Virus record (IMG/VR): IMGVR_UViG_3300030390_001081
Location: 453 to 36,240 of that record
Reading direction: 5' to 3' (one strand)
DNA: 35,788 nucleotides
Origin: a virus
The notes under the pieces are model-generated. The model had not been told where the DNA came from, ran no database searches, and was given only the letters and a program-made list of their open reading frames with translations. Positions 12,589 to 20,444 of the stretch are shown one piece after another. The stretch's first letter is position 1. Each line of letters begins with the position of its first letter. The position numbers were made by a program, and so were the translations under genes.

Positions 12589-13209
12589 TTAGAATGGTAA
12601 ATCTTCTCCATTATTCGTTTCATAAACCACACCATTATCATTAGTAGATTTATTAGACGCTTCAGACCAAACTTTATGCAACTCTTGAAAGTCTTTATGT
12701 TGATCAGGCGTAAGTTGTTTATTGTATTTAGCATCGTAATTTATAGTCTGTCCCATCTTTTTACTAAACTTATATTTTAGTGATGTTCTAACCGTAGGCT
12801 CATTAGTCTCTCTATCTGTTCCTATGTACTCTTCTGTACAAAATACACATTGCACTCTTTTACCTGTTGATTCTTTCATAGAATCTTCTATGTTGGAAAA
12901 ATCAGTTACACCAGCATTAACTAAAAATTCTTTTAATAATTTACGTTTGAAATCAGCAGATTCAGGTTTATCACTATCTTTTGGTTGATAAAATCTAGGT
13001 GTAATTTTTCTACCATCTTCTGTAAATACAGAAAACTCTATGTATGGTGTACCACCTTTCCAATTAGGATTATCATCTTGTGTTTGTATACCATTAATTG
13101 TACAAATGTAAGAACCAGGTGTTTTTAACCACTCTACTTTTTTGTATTCTTTTTTGTTATTGTTGTTTTTACCGTTTGAAGTTTCTACTTCGTTTAAATT
13201 CCAATTCAT
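12589..13209 (-). CDS. single-stranded DNA-binding protein, SSB-like
   Basis: 206 residues. A strand-rich body (VEWLKTPGSYICTINGIQTQ, TPYIEFSVFTEDGRKITPRF) is followed by a flexible Asn/Thr/Gly linker and the terminal tip NGEDLPF. An acidic tip ending in Asp-x-Pro-Phe is the hallmark by which SSBs recruit helicases and repair proteins. The body resembles phage DUF669/SSB-type proteins more than bacterial SSB. Context (resolvase, Rad52-like annealing protein) agrees. The weak point is that the OB fold cannot be verified by eye. Confidence 0.65.
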   Translation of the reverse strand: MNWNLNEVETSNGKNNNNKKEYKKVEWLKTPGSYICTINGIQTQDDNPNWKGGTPYIEFSVFTEDGRKITPRFYQPKDSDKPESADFKRKLLKEFLVNAGVTDFSNIEDSMKESTGKRVQCVFCTEEYIGTDRETNEPTVRTSLKYKFSKKMGQTINYDAKYNKQLTPDQHKDFQELHKVWSEASNKSTNDNGVVYETNNGEDLPF

Positions 13210-13212
13210 AAT

Positions 13213-13434
13213 TTATTTATTTAAGTTTGATTTGATTCTGTGATTGTGTTCTGATATTGTAAACCATATTTGACTATATATAATATCGTCTATATCTGAT
13301 TGTGAGTTTATAGATAGTCTATCTCTTAGATAGTCCATTATCTTGTTTGTAAGCTCATCAGTATACTCAGTGTTAGTGAAGTTATAGGTAGCTTCTAAAG
13401 CTGCTAATTCTTCTTGAATTCCTCTATTTGTCAT
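13213..13434 (-). CDS. 73-residue protein, unknown
   Basis: Begins MTNRGIQEELAALEATYNFT; helical and acidic with a final basic segment (ISEHNHRIKSNLNK). Placed between the SSB-like and Rad52-like genes and overlapping the latter by 11 bases. No family recognised. Confidence 0.5.
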   Translation of the reverse strand: MTNRGIQEELAALEATYNFTNTEYTDELTNKIMDYLRDRLSINSQSDIDDIIYSQIWFTISEHNHRIKSNLNK

Positions 13435-13900
13435 TTTTTACTTTCCAATTTATGTAGTTAGTTAAAACTGTCCCATCAAAGATTATTTTATCTTTTTCTT
13501 TAGCATAAGGATATTCTTTACCCTTGTATTCTTTAGTAGGTATCTGTTGTATATCTAATCTATATAAGAATCTACCTATACCCCAAGATACACATGCACG
13601 TTTAAATGCGTCAGATGCATGTCCTTTGTTTTTTTCTACATTAGATTCAGATCCTGTGTCTGATTTCCATACCCAATGTCCATCTACAAATATTCCTACT
13701 TTACACATAAGCAATCCACAAGCTTCATAATACTCAGTTGCCCAGTTACCTGGTCCTATTACATCATCTAACAAATCTTGTGCATCACGTGCATCTATAT
13801 ATGCTACGCAACTTGCTTTACCATAACGTGCAGATTGTACACGCCATTTATATGGTAATTCTTTTTGTAAATCTTTTAAATTAACCTTCTCTTGTTTCAT
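13424..13900 (-). CDS. Rad52/22-like single-strand annealing protein
   Basis: 158 residues. Pattern of the Rad52/Rad22 N-terminal core: KELPYKWRVQSARYGKASCV, YIDARDAQDLLDDVIGPGNW, a strand pair, KSDTGSESNVEKNKGHASDA, and the diagnostic FKRACVSWGIGRFLYRLD helix. Phage members anneal complementary single strands in recombination-dependent replication. Partners are the SSB-like and RusA-like genes just downstream. It overlaps the HU-like gene by 20 bases. Confidence 0.8.
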   Translation of the reverse strand: MKQEKVNLKDLQKELPYKWRVQSARYGKASCVAYIDARDAQDLLDDVIGPGNWATEYYEACGLLMCKVGIFVDGHWVWKSDTGSESNVEKNKGHASDAFKRACVSWGIGRFLYRLDIQQIPTKEYKGKEYPYAKEKDKIIFDGTVLTNYINWKVKNDK

Positions 13901-14114
13901 AATCTTTATAATCTTTTTTGATTGATTTTGCTGCTCTTGTGGCTACTACTATTTTTATAAAGCCACGTATCATTACAGGAGCATTTTTTGTAATAAGATG
14001 TACACCTATTTGAATAAATAGTTCTTTAATAGCATCTTTAACGACAGATGGTTTCTCACCTGTGTCATACGCTACCTCTTCGTAAATTTGTTGTAGTTTA
14101 GTTTTAGTTTTCAT
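13881..14114 (-). CDS. HU/IHF-like DNA-binding protein
   Basis: 77 residues, slightly shorter than bacterial HU (~90). The N-terminal helices LQQIYEEVAYDTGEKPSVVK DAIKELFIQIGVHL are HU-like, and VMIRGFIKIVVATRAAKSIK parallels the HU 'L-x-G-F-G-x-F-x-V-x-x-R-x-A-R' strand, with Ile replacing the second Gly. The region for the long DNA-embracing arm is short. It is the first gene after a well-matched promoter with a palindromic site (14133-14187), so its dose may be controlled. Confidence 0.6.
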   Translation of the reverse strand: MKTKTKLQQIYEEVAYDTGEKPSVVKDAIKELFIQIGVHLITKNAPVMIRGFIKIVVATRAAKSIKKDYKDYETREG

Positions 14115-14132
14115 TGTTTTCTAAACGATGTA

Positions 14133-14162
14133 CAAATATAGTTAATAATTGTTAATTATCAA
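14133..14162 (-). promoter_or_regulatory. strong Bacteroidota-type promoter for the HU-like/Rad52/SSB genes
   Basis: On the - strand TTG (14160-14162), exactly 19 bases, then TATATTTG (14133-14140): the full TTG-N19-TAnnTTTG consensus, the best match noticed in the window. It lies 18 bases before the HU-like ATG. The spacer carries a copy of TTAACAATT, the same half-site as the adjacent palindrome. Confidence 0.7.
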
Positions 14163-14301
14163 AAGTATTTAACAATTTAATTGTTAAGTAACCAATAACG
14201 CCTATAATTGTAATAGGTAATATTATTAACTTTATAAACAGTGCAATAAAGAGTGCGAGCACTGTGAATATACCGTATTTAAAACCCTTCGCTTGACTCA
14301 T
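14152..14301 (-). CDS. 49-residue membrane protein
   Basis: ATG at 14301, overlapping the helicase 3' end by 23 bases. Begins MSQAKGFKYGIFTVLALFIA and continues as an almost fully hydrophobic stretch to about residue 44, enough for one long or two short membrane spans. Its 3' end contains the palindromic site and upstream part of the downstream promoter. No family recognised. Confidence 0.55.
   Translation of the reverse strand: MSQAKGFKYGIFTVLALFIALFIKLIILPITIIGVIGYLTIKLLNTFDN
14169..14187. promoter_or_regulatory. 19-bp perfect palindrome, operator candidate
   Basis: TTAACAATT-T-AATTGTTAA, perfect 9-bp arms, six bases upstream of the TTG element at 14160-14162. A third half-site AATTGTTAA (14147-14155) lies between the promoter boxes, in the same orientation and 32 bases from the palindrome's right arm, close to three helical turns. 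This is a typical layout for a dimeric repressor or activator. Confidence 0.55.
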
Positions 14302-15571
14302 AGTCTTCGAATTTAGTAAGATTAGCTATGAACTTTAGGTTGATTTCACCAACACCAATGTTCCTACCTTTTGCAAATATAATTTTAGCTAGTCCACTTG
14401 TAGGATTACCGCTTTCATCTTCATGCAGACCATAATATTCGGGCCTGTATATAAGAGCAACTATATCTGCTGCTTGTTCTATTTCGCCTGACTCACGCAG
14501 ATCGGCCATAGTAGGCTTTGAGTTATGTCGCATACCAACACCACGATTAAGCTGTGATAAAGCTATTACTGCAACATTAAGTTCTTTTGCTATGTTCTTT
14601 AAAGCTCTAGCAACTTTACTTACTTCTTGTTCTCTAGAACCACCAGAAGCAGACACTAATTGTAAGTAGTCAACAAGTATAAGCTCTACTTTATTTGTTA
14701 TAGCGTATTGTTTAATTTTAGATAATAGATATGATAGGCTTGTTTGATTACAGTCGTCAATGATGATAGGGAGATTTTCTATTTTAGTTACTGATTTATT
14801 AATTTTCTCCATTTCTTTTTCATCAAGAGCTCCTTTGCGTATCCAATGGCTATGTACACCAGAGTCTAAACTTACCATTCTTTGTATAAGTTGTAGACTT
14901 GACATCTCGTAACTAAATATTGCAATACCTTTATTTGCAAGTGCAGAATTAAACGCTGTTGTTACTGCAAAACTTGTTTTACCCATTGATGATGCGCCAC
15001 CGATTATAACTAAATCTGTTTTTTGCCATCCATTAGTAAAATCATCTAACGATTTAAATCCTGTTGTAATACCAGATATACCATCTGCACTACGTCTTTT
15101 TGCTAAATCATCTGTAAAGTCTACTAACTGCGTAAGTAATGATTGTTGTTTGTCATCGTTAGGATTATTAATTTTATTTTGAAGAGCATCAACCTTGTCT
15201 TTAATCTTATCAATCGAATCACTATTTTGTAAACTATTATTAATTTCTATTATACTACTTGCTAAAAGTTTTCTTTGAGATGTTTCGTATAATTGCGTTA
15301 TCCCTGTTTGGAACTCATTGTGCATTAACAGTGGTTGATTAACAAGATTAACAAGACTTTGGTTGATTTGTTTCTTATTACCTATTTCTTTATTAAGAGA
15401 TAAAATATCTGGATTAATACCTTTATCTACCAGCTTAACAAAAGCTTTGTATATAAATACATTATTAATGTCTTCAAACATTAATGAATTGAACGTTTGT
15501 GCATGTTCAAAATACTTTTTTGAATCTTGGACAATATTTCCAAGTATCATATTTTCTACTTCATAAAACAT
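14279..15571 (-). CDS. dnaB: DnaB-type replicative helicase
   Basis: 430 residues. An N-terminal helical domain (residues ~1-100, starts YEVENMILGNIVQD) is followed by a linker and a RecA-like core. Core motifs: TTGFKSLDDFTNGWQ, Walker A GGASSMGKTS at ~191-200, IAIFSYEMSSLQLIQRM, Walker B ELILVDYLQL, SQLNRGVGMR (arginine/H3) and LRESGEIEQAADIVALIYRP near the end. Full-length for phage DnaB. It unwinds the replication fork; with no polymerase or primase visible here, these may be host-supplied or outside the window. Confidence 0.92.
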   Translation of the reverse strand: MFYEVENMILGNIVQDSKKYFEHAQTFNSLMFEDINNVFIYKAFVKLVDKGINPDILSLNKEIGNKKQINQSLVNLVNQPLLMHNEFQTGITQLYETSQRKLLASSIIEINNSLQNSDSIDKIKDKVDALQNKINNPNDDKQQSLLTQLVDFTDDLAKRRSADGISGITTGFKSLDDFTNGWQKTDLVIIGGASSMGKTSFAVTTAFNSALANKGIAIFSYEMSSLQLIQRMVSLDSGVHSHWIRKGALDEKEMEKINKSVTKIENLPIIIDDCNQTSLSYLLSKIKQYAITNKVELILVDYLQLVSASGGSREQEVSKVARALKNIAKELNVAVIALSQLNRGVGMRHNSKPTMADLRESGEIEQAADIVALIYRPEYYGLHEDESGNPTSGLAKIIFAKGRNIGVGEINLKFIANLTKFEDYESSEGF

Positions 15572-15594
15572 ATTTATTTAATTGGTTTGCTAAT

Positions 15595-17043
15595 TTATGA
15601 ATTTATTCTTTTTGATCTTATTAATTCTTGTAAATCATAAGATCTTGATTCATTATTTCTATCACGCTGTAAGTGTCCACTAGTGCTTTGACATTTAAAA
15701 TGTCCACCCATTGTTTTGTGCGTAACAAAACTTCCTGCTATATGGTCATAAAATTTAAATGTGTCAAGCCATGGTAGATATTGATACTCTTCATCAGGTA
15801 TTTCTATCCTATCTTGATGATTAAGAGTAAAATTGTTTGCTATTATATTAAGTCTTTCTTTTATATCTTTAGGAGTTTCAATATAACACGCACCAATACC
15901 ACCTTTACCATTAGGCTGTATAAGTGTATTGTTAGTGTATGAATTAAGTTTTTTCCTAATTACATGATTTTCTACGGCCCACCTGTGAAACAATACCTCA
16001 TAGCTATTTCTAACAGAATAAACTCTGTCCATTACTTTGAAAGAATCTTTACGTCTACGATTGTAGCATTTTTGCCATAGTATTGCCCTACCTAAAATAA
16101 GATTGTCAGAATTAAGTAAAACTAATATTTTTACAGATTCTCCCATTTGTGCATAAAATTTTACTTTCTTTTTGTCAGAGTCACTACGCATACATGAATG
16201 TCCAAGTGTACCACAGTCTTCAGCATAGCTTGACCAATGATATGCTTCAGGTATGCTTTCTGCATCCCATACTTCAAACCTATTAGCATTAGGCCCATTA
16301 AACAATAGGCTATCTTCGAACATATTACGCTCACTAGTACTCCAGGGATGAGAATATCTTGATCTAATTAACTTTTCTAATGCCCTACCAAAAGTAGCAA
16401 TTACACCTTTTGATTCACGTAAAGCTTCAGACTTCATATTTTCTGCAATAGAAATACTTTTGTCAAAATGATCAGAATAACCATTAGCTTGTTGTTTTAA
16501 CATTTCATACAATTTATTAACTGTAAAAAATCCAACTCTAGTAGCATCGCTAATACCTGCTGATAATGATACTGGCCATTCTAAGACATCTTCACTAAAA
16601 GCTTGGTCATCAAGGACACCATTATGATAGTTACGTAAAAATGTATGTAAATTACATTGTGGTAATGTATCAAACAATTTACTTAGTTTTGGATCAATCC
16701 TAAATAAACTTTTTACATTGTGTAATTCTAAAAAACCGTATGGTATTTCATAATCTTTCATTGTTCTTAAGTCGAACATATCAAAAGGTAAATACTCATT
16801 TTCTTTTGTATACCATCGATGCCAATCTGAGTTGATTCTTTGTCTCATGTCAGTTAAATCCCAACATGGAGAAACTCTATATCCATCAAACATATGTTCT
16901 TGAATAATTGCAAATTCTTGATTAAGAGCTGCATACGACCAGATTAAATCTGATAAATGTTTACTTTTGTTTTTTCCATTTGCTTCGAGATATTCAAATA
17001 TCTCTTCTTCAGTATTAAACTTTTTTAACTTTATCTTTTTCAT
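15595..17043 (-). CDS. large conserved phage protein of unknown function
   Basis: 482 residues. The middle holds the motif set CGTLGHSCMRSDSDKKKVKF, SVKILVLLNSDNLILGRAIL, MDRVYSV and EVLFHRWAVENH. I recall this as a conserved arrangement ('(L/G)-x-SCMR ... IxGRA(I/L)LW ... DRxY') in many phage proteins without known activity. The invariant-looking Ser-Cys-Met-Arg could be catalytic, but that is speculation. No signal, membrane span or nucleotide-binding loop. It lies between helicase and peptidase genes, with three bases to the latter. Confidence 0.65.
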   Translation of the reverse strand: MKKIKLKKFNTEEEIFEYLEANGKNKSKHLSDLIWSYAALNQEFAIIQEHMFDGYRVSPCWDLTDMRQRINSDWHRWYTKENEYLPFDMFDLRTMKDYEIPYGFLELHNVKSLFRIDPKLSKLFDTLPQCNLHTFLRNYHNGVLDDQAFSEDVLEWPVSLSAGISDATRVGFFTVNKLYEMLKQQANGYSDHFDKSISIAENMKSEALRESKGVIATFGRALEKLIRSRYSHPWSTSERNMFEDSLLFNGPNANRFEVWDAESIPEAYHWSSYAEDCGTLGHSCMRSDSDKKKVKFYAQMGESVKILVLLNSDNLILGRAILWQKCYNRRRKDSFKVMDRVYSVRNSYEVLFHRWAVENHVIRKKLNSYTNNTLIQPNGKGGIGACYIETPKDIKERLNIIANNFTLNHQDRIEIPDEEYQYLPWLDTFKFYDHIAGSFVTHKTMGGHFKCQSTSGHLQRDRNNESRSYDLQELIRSKRINS

Positions 17044-17045
17044 AA

Positions 17046-18350
17046 TTAAAATGGTATATTAACTTGTTTCGGATTTTGATATGGAATTTCTAAAGGCTTG
17101 TAATACATCTTGTCTTGTCCAGGACTATAATATGCTATTAGTTCTGCAAACTCTGTGTCATACACGGGATATAAGGCGTCAGGATCTACGTAACCCATAC
17201 CTGCATAAGCATAGTTATCTAAAAAATCAAGTCCATACTCTACATTGCATCGATCGCAATTTGGATTAACACAGACCTTATGTGAATTTATTATTTTTAA
17301 GTCATCTCCACATTCTTTGCATTCGTTAGTTTCTGCCTGGTTGTGAATTTTATCACCATAATAATCTACTCCATAGCTTCTATTCCAGCTTATTTCTTCT
17401 TCCTGTTCCCATTCAGAGTAAATATTATCGTCTGTATATGGTTTAGTTTTGACATCAACAAATTTTCCCTTATGTGTTTGATTTATACCTTTGTAAACTT
17501 GATATTTTTCTTCAGGTTTATGATATTGTTTTTCTAAACCAAGTCGAATGTATATATCAAACATAAGTCCAAGAGTATTCTCTGCTTCTTTGACTATTAC
17601 ATATTCTTCATCTTGATGTGCATTGTAATAACCTGAACTAATATTTGACATACAAACATTGATACCGTCTTTTTTAAGTTGTCCAACATCTGTAGTAAAT
17701 GTTTTTGAAAACTTGTATCCTCTGTTTTTTACTAAATCTTTAATTTTTGTACGAAACTTTTTATCATTCATTTCTGTACCATTAATATCTATAGAAAAGT
17801 CTTCGTTACCTTTTCTGTCTGTTTGTAATGCATAGCCTACGTCTGCAAAGAATTTTTTGTCAGCTTTGCTTGAACCAACGCATCCAACTTCTTCTGCAGC
17901 AAAGAATGCCAATTTACATACATCTAAGTTTGCGATAAGATTAAGACAAGCCCATATACCAACTTTATCATCTGCACCACAACCCGCTGGCATTATAAAC
18001 TTACCACCGTATTCTTTTTGTGTAGCGTTTGTATAACCATATAAAGTGTCAAGACCTTCTTTAGTTTTGCCTTCTGCAATATATAGATGATCTATTATAC
18101 TATGTACTGTATCTGTGTGTGATACAAAACATGGATAGTGTTCATCACCACTAACGCTACCTTTAGTAACATATATGTTTTTTATTTCTTGCGATGCAAG
18201 CTTAATTGTTTCTACATGATAGTAAATATCATGATTTTGTTTTTTTAACAATTCTAATTGTTGTATTATGTACTCTATCATTGACGATTCTTGATAAGAA
18301 GCGCTTTGTACTTTTAATATTTCTGCTAATTCGAACTGTATTTTCATCAT
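17046..18350 (-). CDS. M20/PepT-like metallopeptidase fused to zinc-ribbon tail
   Basis: 434 residues. The first ~270 residues show a complete two-zinc aminopeptidase centre: H78-x-D80 (CFVSHTDTVH), AGCGADDKVGIWA with D127, the EE pair 153-154 (FFAAEEVGCVGS), D178 (ALQTDRKGNED) and H245 (YYNAHQDEEYV). GADDKxG and the HTD motif point to peptidase T/M20 or M42/M28 relatives. Residues ~340-370 hold a zinc ribbon (C344-x2-C347, C360, C365-x2-C368), then an acidic, aromatic tail. Known family role is trimming of peptides; its purpose in a phage early region is unknown. Start: ATG at 18350 overlaps the upstream stop; the next codon is also ATG. Confidence 0.8.
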   Translation of the reverse strand: MMKIQFELAEILKVQSASYQESSMIEYIIQQLELLKKQNHDIYYHVETIKLASQEIKNIYVTKGSVSGDEHYPCFVSHTDTVHSIIDHLYIAEGKTKEGLDTLYGYTNATQKEYGGKFIMPAGCGADDKVGIWACLNLIANLDVCKLAFFAAEEVGCVGSSKADKKFFADVGYALQTDRKGNEDFSIDINGTEMNDKKFRTKIKDLVKNRGYKFSKTFTTDVGQLKKDGINVCMSNISSGYYNAHQDEEYVIVKEAENTLGLMFDIYIRLGLEKQYHKPEEKYQVYKGINQTHKGKFVDVKTKPYTDDNIYSEWEQEEEISWNRSYGVDYYGDKIHNQAETNECKECGDDLKIINSHKVCVNPNCDRCNVEYGLDFLDNYAYAGMGYVDPDALYPVYDTEFAELIAYYSPGQDKMYYKPLEIPYQNPKQVNIPF

Positions 18351-18655
18351 ATTAATCTTTCGTTTATATTTTGTTTTGCTTGTTGTGATTTTTTTTGTCT
18401 TTGTACCCAGTTCTTTCCTCGAAGTCCTGGATATTTTTCTTGCAATAATCTGCTACATCTTTCTATTGATTTTGGTTTAGGATATTTTTTATGTATAAAC
18501 ATATTTTGTAGTAATTCTTTTGCGCTTATATCATGATTATTCATAGAGTCCCATATTATTCGAGCTACTAATCTTTGGTCGTCATCTGCATAAGCAATAT
18601 CTTCTTGTAAGATATTTGATACTTTTGTTTTAAGAGTGTTTACTTTATCTTTCAT
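18347..18655 (-). CDS. 102-residue basic protein, unknown
   Basis: Acidic helical start (LQEDIAYADDDQRLVARIIW) and a C-terminal half of the form PKPKSIERCSRLLQEKYPGL RGKNWVQRQ. I recall the pattern 'P-(K/E)-xx-SI-x-R-xx-R-x-LQE...LRG' from phage early genes; possibly a small DNA-binding helix-turn-helix. Overlaps both neighbours by a few bases. Confidence 0.55.
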   Translation of the reverse strand: MKDKVNTLKTKVSNILQEDIAYADDDQRLVARIIWDSMNNHDISAKELLQNMFIHKKYPKPKSIERCSRLLQEKYPGLRGKNWVQRQKKSQQAKQNINERLI

Positions 18656-19025
18656 CTTTAATAATTATTTCAGATACATATATAGAATCATGTATATATG
18701 GAGTAAAGTTTAATATATATATGTCCTTATTTGTTTGTGACATATTTTTATCTACAACACCATCTTTACGAAAAGTTTCTATAATTCTATATGTTCTTAT
18801 TGTATCTCCGTAAAATTTATGGTCTCCAATAATTAACACAGTAAGTGCTGTATCGGGAATTGTATATTCAAGATACATATTATCAAACCAGTGTTTAATA
18901 TTTTCTCCTTCAATTATTGCAGGTTGTTTTTTACCACCTATTACAATATAGTTTTTTGGCATTTGTCCATACGAAACTATTGCTAACAATAGTATGCATG
19001 CAGTACTACTTAATTTTTTCAGCAT
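18645..19025 (-). CDS. exported protein of unknown function
   Basis: 126 residues. Signal peptide 1-20 (MLKKLSSTACILLLAIVSYG) with predicted cleavage before Gln21. The mature part is strand-rich (NYIVIGGKKQPAIIEGENIK, LYRI-like RTYRIIETFRKDGVV, DSIYVSEIIIKDER) and resembles a small periplasmic beta-sandwich; no cysteines remain after cleavage. It is the only clearly exported protein of the leftward block and would be made early in infection. Overlaps neighbours by 20 and 11 bases. Confidence 0.7.
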   Translation of the reverse strand: MLKKLSSTACILLLAIVSYGQMPKNYIVIGGKKQPAIIEGENIKHWFDNMYLEYTIPDTALTVLIIGDHKFYGDTIRTYRIIETFRKDGVVDKNMSQTNKDIYILNFTPYIHDSIYVSEIIIKDER

Positions 19026-19305
19026 GTTTTCTATTTTCTAATTCGTAATCTTCTTGTAACAAGTCAACTTTTTTGACTATATTCTTTTTACTTGGTAATG
19101 AACTAAAGATTTTATTCTTAGTCTTTGTTATAGTTTTAAGTTTTTGCGCATATGCATGCACATCTTTAGCTAAGTGACTTCGTATATCTTTATAGTTCTC
19201 ACCTTTTTGTATTTCAGCCACTTGTGTGACATTCCATTTTTCTGACTCAAAGTTACCAGTGTTGATTGACACCGAGTAACTAATACTAATTTCTTTAATC
19301 TTCAT
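19006..19305 (-). CDS. 99-residue phage protein, unknown
   Basis: Start taken at ATG 19305 (MKIKEISISYSVSINTGNFE), one base after the upstream stop; an ATG at 19314 would overlap that gene. The 'ISxSYSxxIN(T/L)GNFES...V' pattern is common in small phage early proteins that I have seen only as hypothetical. The second half is basic and helical (LAKDVHAYAQKLKTITKTKN), possibly nucleic-acid binding. Confidence 0.55.
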   Translation of the reverse strand: MKIKEISISYSVSINTGNFESEKWNVTQVAEIQKGENYKDIRSHLAKDVHAYAQKLKTITKTKNKIFSSLPSKKNIVKKVDLLQEDYELENRKHAEKIK

Positions 19306-19306
19306 A

Positions 19307-19579
19307 TTAGGCATTAGTTTTTTTTAAATATCTGTCTAAATCAAAAAATATCTTATTCTCTGTTTGATATGTTTCATCAACAATAATTATTCTTTCTCTT
19401 ACATCGCATTGTTCCATTTCTTTATCAAATATGTAATCCCACAAATTTGTTCGTAATTCCCACTTCATTTCTCGTGTGGGAGATGAATTTAATACATCTT
19501 TTACTGTTTCTTTGTCTTCACATTTTACATATACTTCAGTAGTATATGTTCTTTCGATTTCTATTTTATAGTATTTCAT
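19307..19579 (-). CDS. 90-residue protein, unknown
   Basis: Begins MKYYKIEIERTYTTEVYVKC; strand-rich first half, Trp-containing middle (MKWELRTNLWDYIFDKEMEQ), then strands RERIIIVDETYQ. Resembles small host-takeover proteins only in size. No family recognised. Confidence 0.5.
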   Translation of the reverse strand: MKYYKIEIERTYTTEVYVKCEDKETVKDVLNSSPTREMKWELRTNLWDYIFDKEMEQCDVRERIIIVDETYQTENKIFFDLDRYLKKTNA

Positions 19580-19581
19580 AA

Positions 19582-19842
19582 TTATAAATTTACAGTTACT
19601 TCAACCCAACCTTTTTCGCTGTAATCAGTGTATGCATTATAACCATCTTTGGTTAAAATTGTTTCTAGATCTATTGCTGCCGTCCAAAGCTCTGGCTCTG
19701 GCACTTGATCGTGTTCGTCATCGTACATTGTTGCACCACGACATTGATAAAATACATCGTCAACGTCTTGCTTAACTAATTCAAACTCCCAACCATCAAT
19801 AGTTATATATTCTGATAAATCATTTATTTTATTATTCTTCAT
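19582..19842 (-). CDS. 86-residue acidic protein, unknown
   Basis: Acidic, aromatic: ITIDGWEFELVKQDVDDVFY and PEPELWTAAIDLETILTKDG. No recognised domain. Overlaps the zinc-finger gene upstream by 11 bases. Confidence 0.5.
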   Translation of the reverse strand: MKNNKINDLSEYITIDGWEFELVKQDVDDVFYQCRGATMYDDEHDQVPEPELWTAAIDLETILTKDGYNAYTDYSEKGWVEVTVNL

Positions 19843-20062
19843 CTCTGTTGTGTTCTAATGCATCCTCTCGTCTGCGTTCATTATATTCTGTTTCACATAT
19901 TATTTCATACGTGTAATTATCGTCTCCACATTCAGAGCAATAATATATCTTGCTGTCATCAGCTAAGTTTTCTTTTACATACTCTTCAGCGCCACAACAC
20001 GATGTAACATCATCATTGTATTCAGGTGCTTGGAGTTTCCAGTTATCATAATTTACCACCAT
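19832..20062 (-). CDS. 76-residue zinc-finger protein
   Basis: Two cysteine pairs, VTSCCGAEEY and YYCSECGDDNYTYEIICE, about 20 residues apart, form a likely zinc ribbon. The ends are acidic (NERRREDALEHNRDEE). Small single-ribbon proteins are frequent in phage early regions and may bind host RNA polymerase or other proteins (inference). Overlaps the upstream gene by ten bases. Confidence 0.6.
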   Translation of the reverse strand: MVVNYDNWKLQAPEYNDDVTSCCGAEEYVKENLADDSKIYYCSECGDDNYTYEIICETEYNERRREDALEHNRDEE

Positions 20063-20442
20063 GCCCAGTATTTAATTTTGTAACCTTTTTTAATGTAGTC
20101 CATAGCTTTATCTATACAATCTAAGTCTCGTTCTTTGTAGTGCTGACAAGCATTGTTACCCCAAAAGAATCCTTCTCTTTGTTTTAGTGTGCCTGTTATT
20201 ACTTTAGTTTGTAGTTCAAGAAAATCTTGATCTGTAACTTGTAATTCATGTCCATTAAATCCACCCAATGCATTAGTATAAGCGTCACCACCTTTTTCTG
20301 CATACAAATCATCAAACCAACCGTGTAGGTATGGATGTTTACGCCAAGTTATTATATTTATTTCTTCAGACGGGTTGTATTTAAAATCTATCTGTTTTCT
20401 GTTTCTGCCTTTATAGGCAATTAATCCATGATCTAATCCCAT
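20053..20442 (-). CDS. conserved phage protein (MGLDHGL...WRKHPYLHGW family)
   Basis: 129 residues. Starts MGLDHGLIAYKGR, continues INIITWRKHPYLHGWFDDLY, HELQVTDQDFLELQTKV, GFFWGNNACQHYKERD and ends GYKIKYWAWW. This is a well-known phage/bacterial family with MGLD start, WRK-x-x-x-LHGW and a terminal Y-x-x-WW. It is sometimes labelled phosphoglycerate kinase in databases, almost certainly wrongly. Function unknown. Confidence 0.7.
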   Translation of the reverse strand: MGLDHGLIAYKGRNRKQIDFKYNPSEEINIITWRKHPYLHGWFDDLYAEKGGDAYTNALGGFNGHELQVTDQDFLELQTKVITGTLKQREGFFWGNNACQHYKERDLDCIDKAMDYIKKGYKIKYWAWW

Positions 20443-20444
20443 AA

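Noticed and set aside
20053-20442. Phosphoglycerate kinase
   Set aside because: Proteins of this MGLD family sometimes carry that label, but at 129 residues without any kinase motif it cannot be that enzyme.
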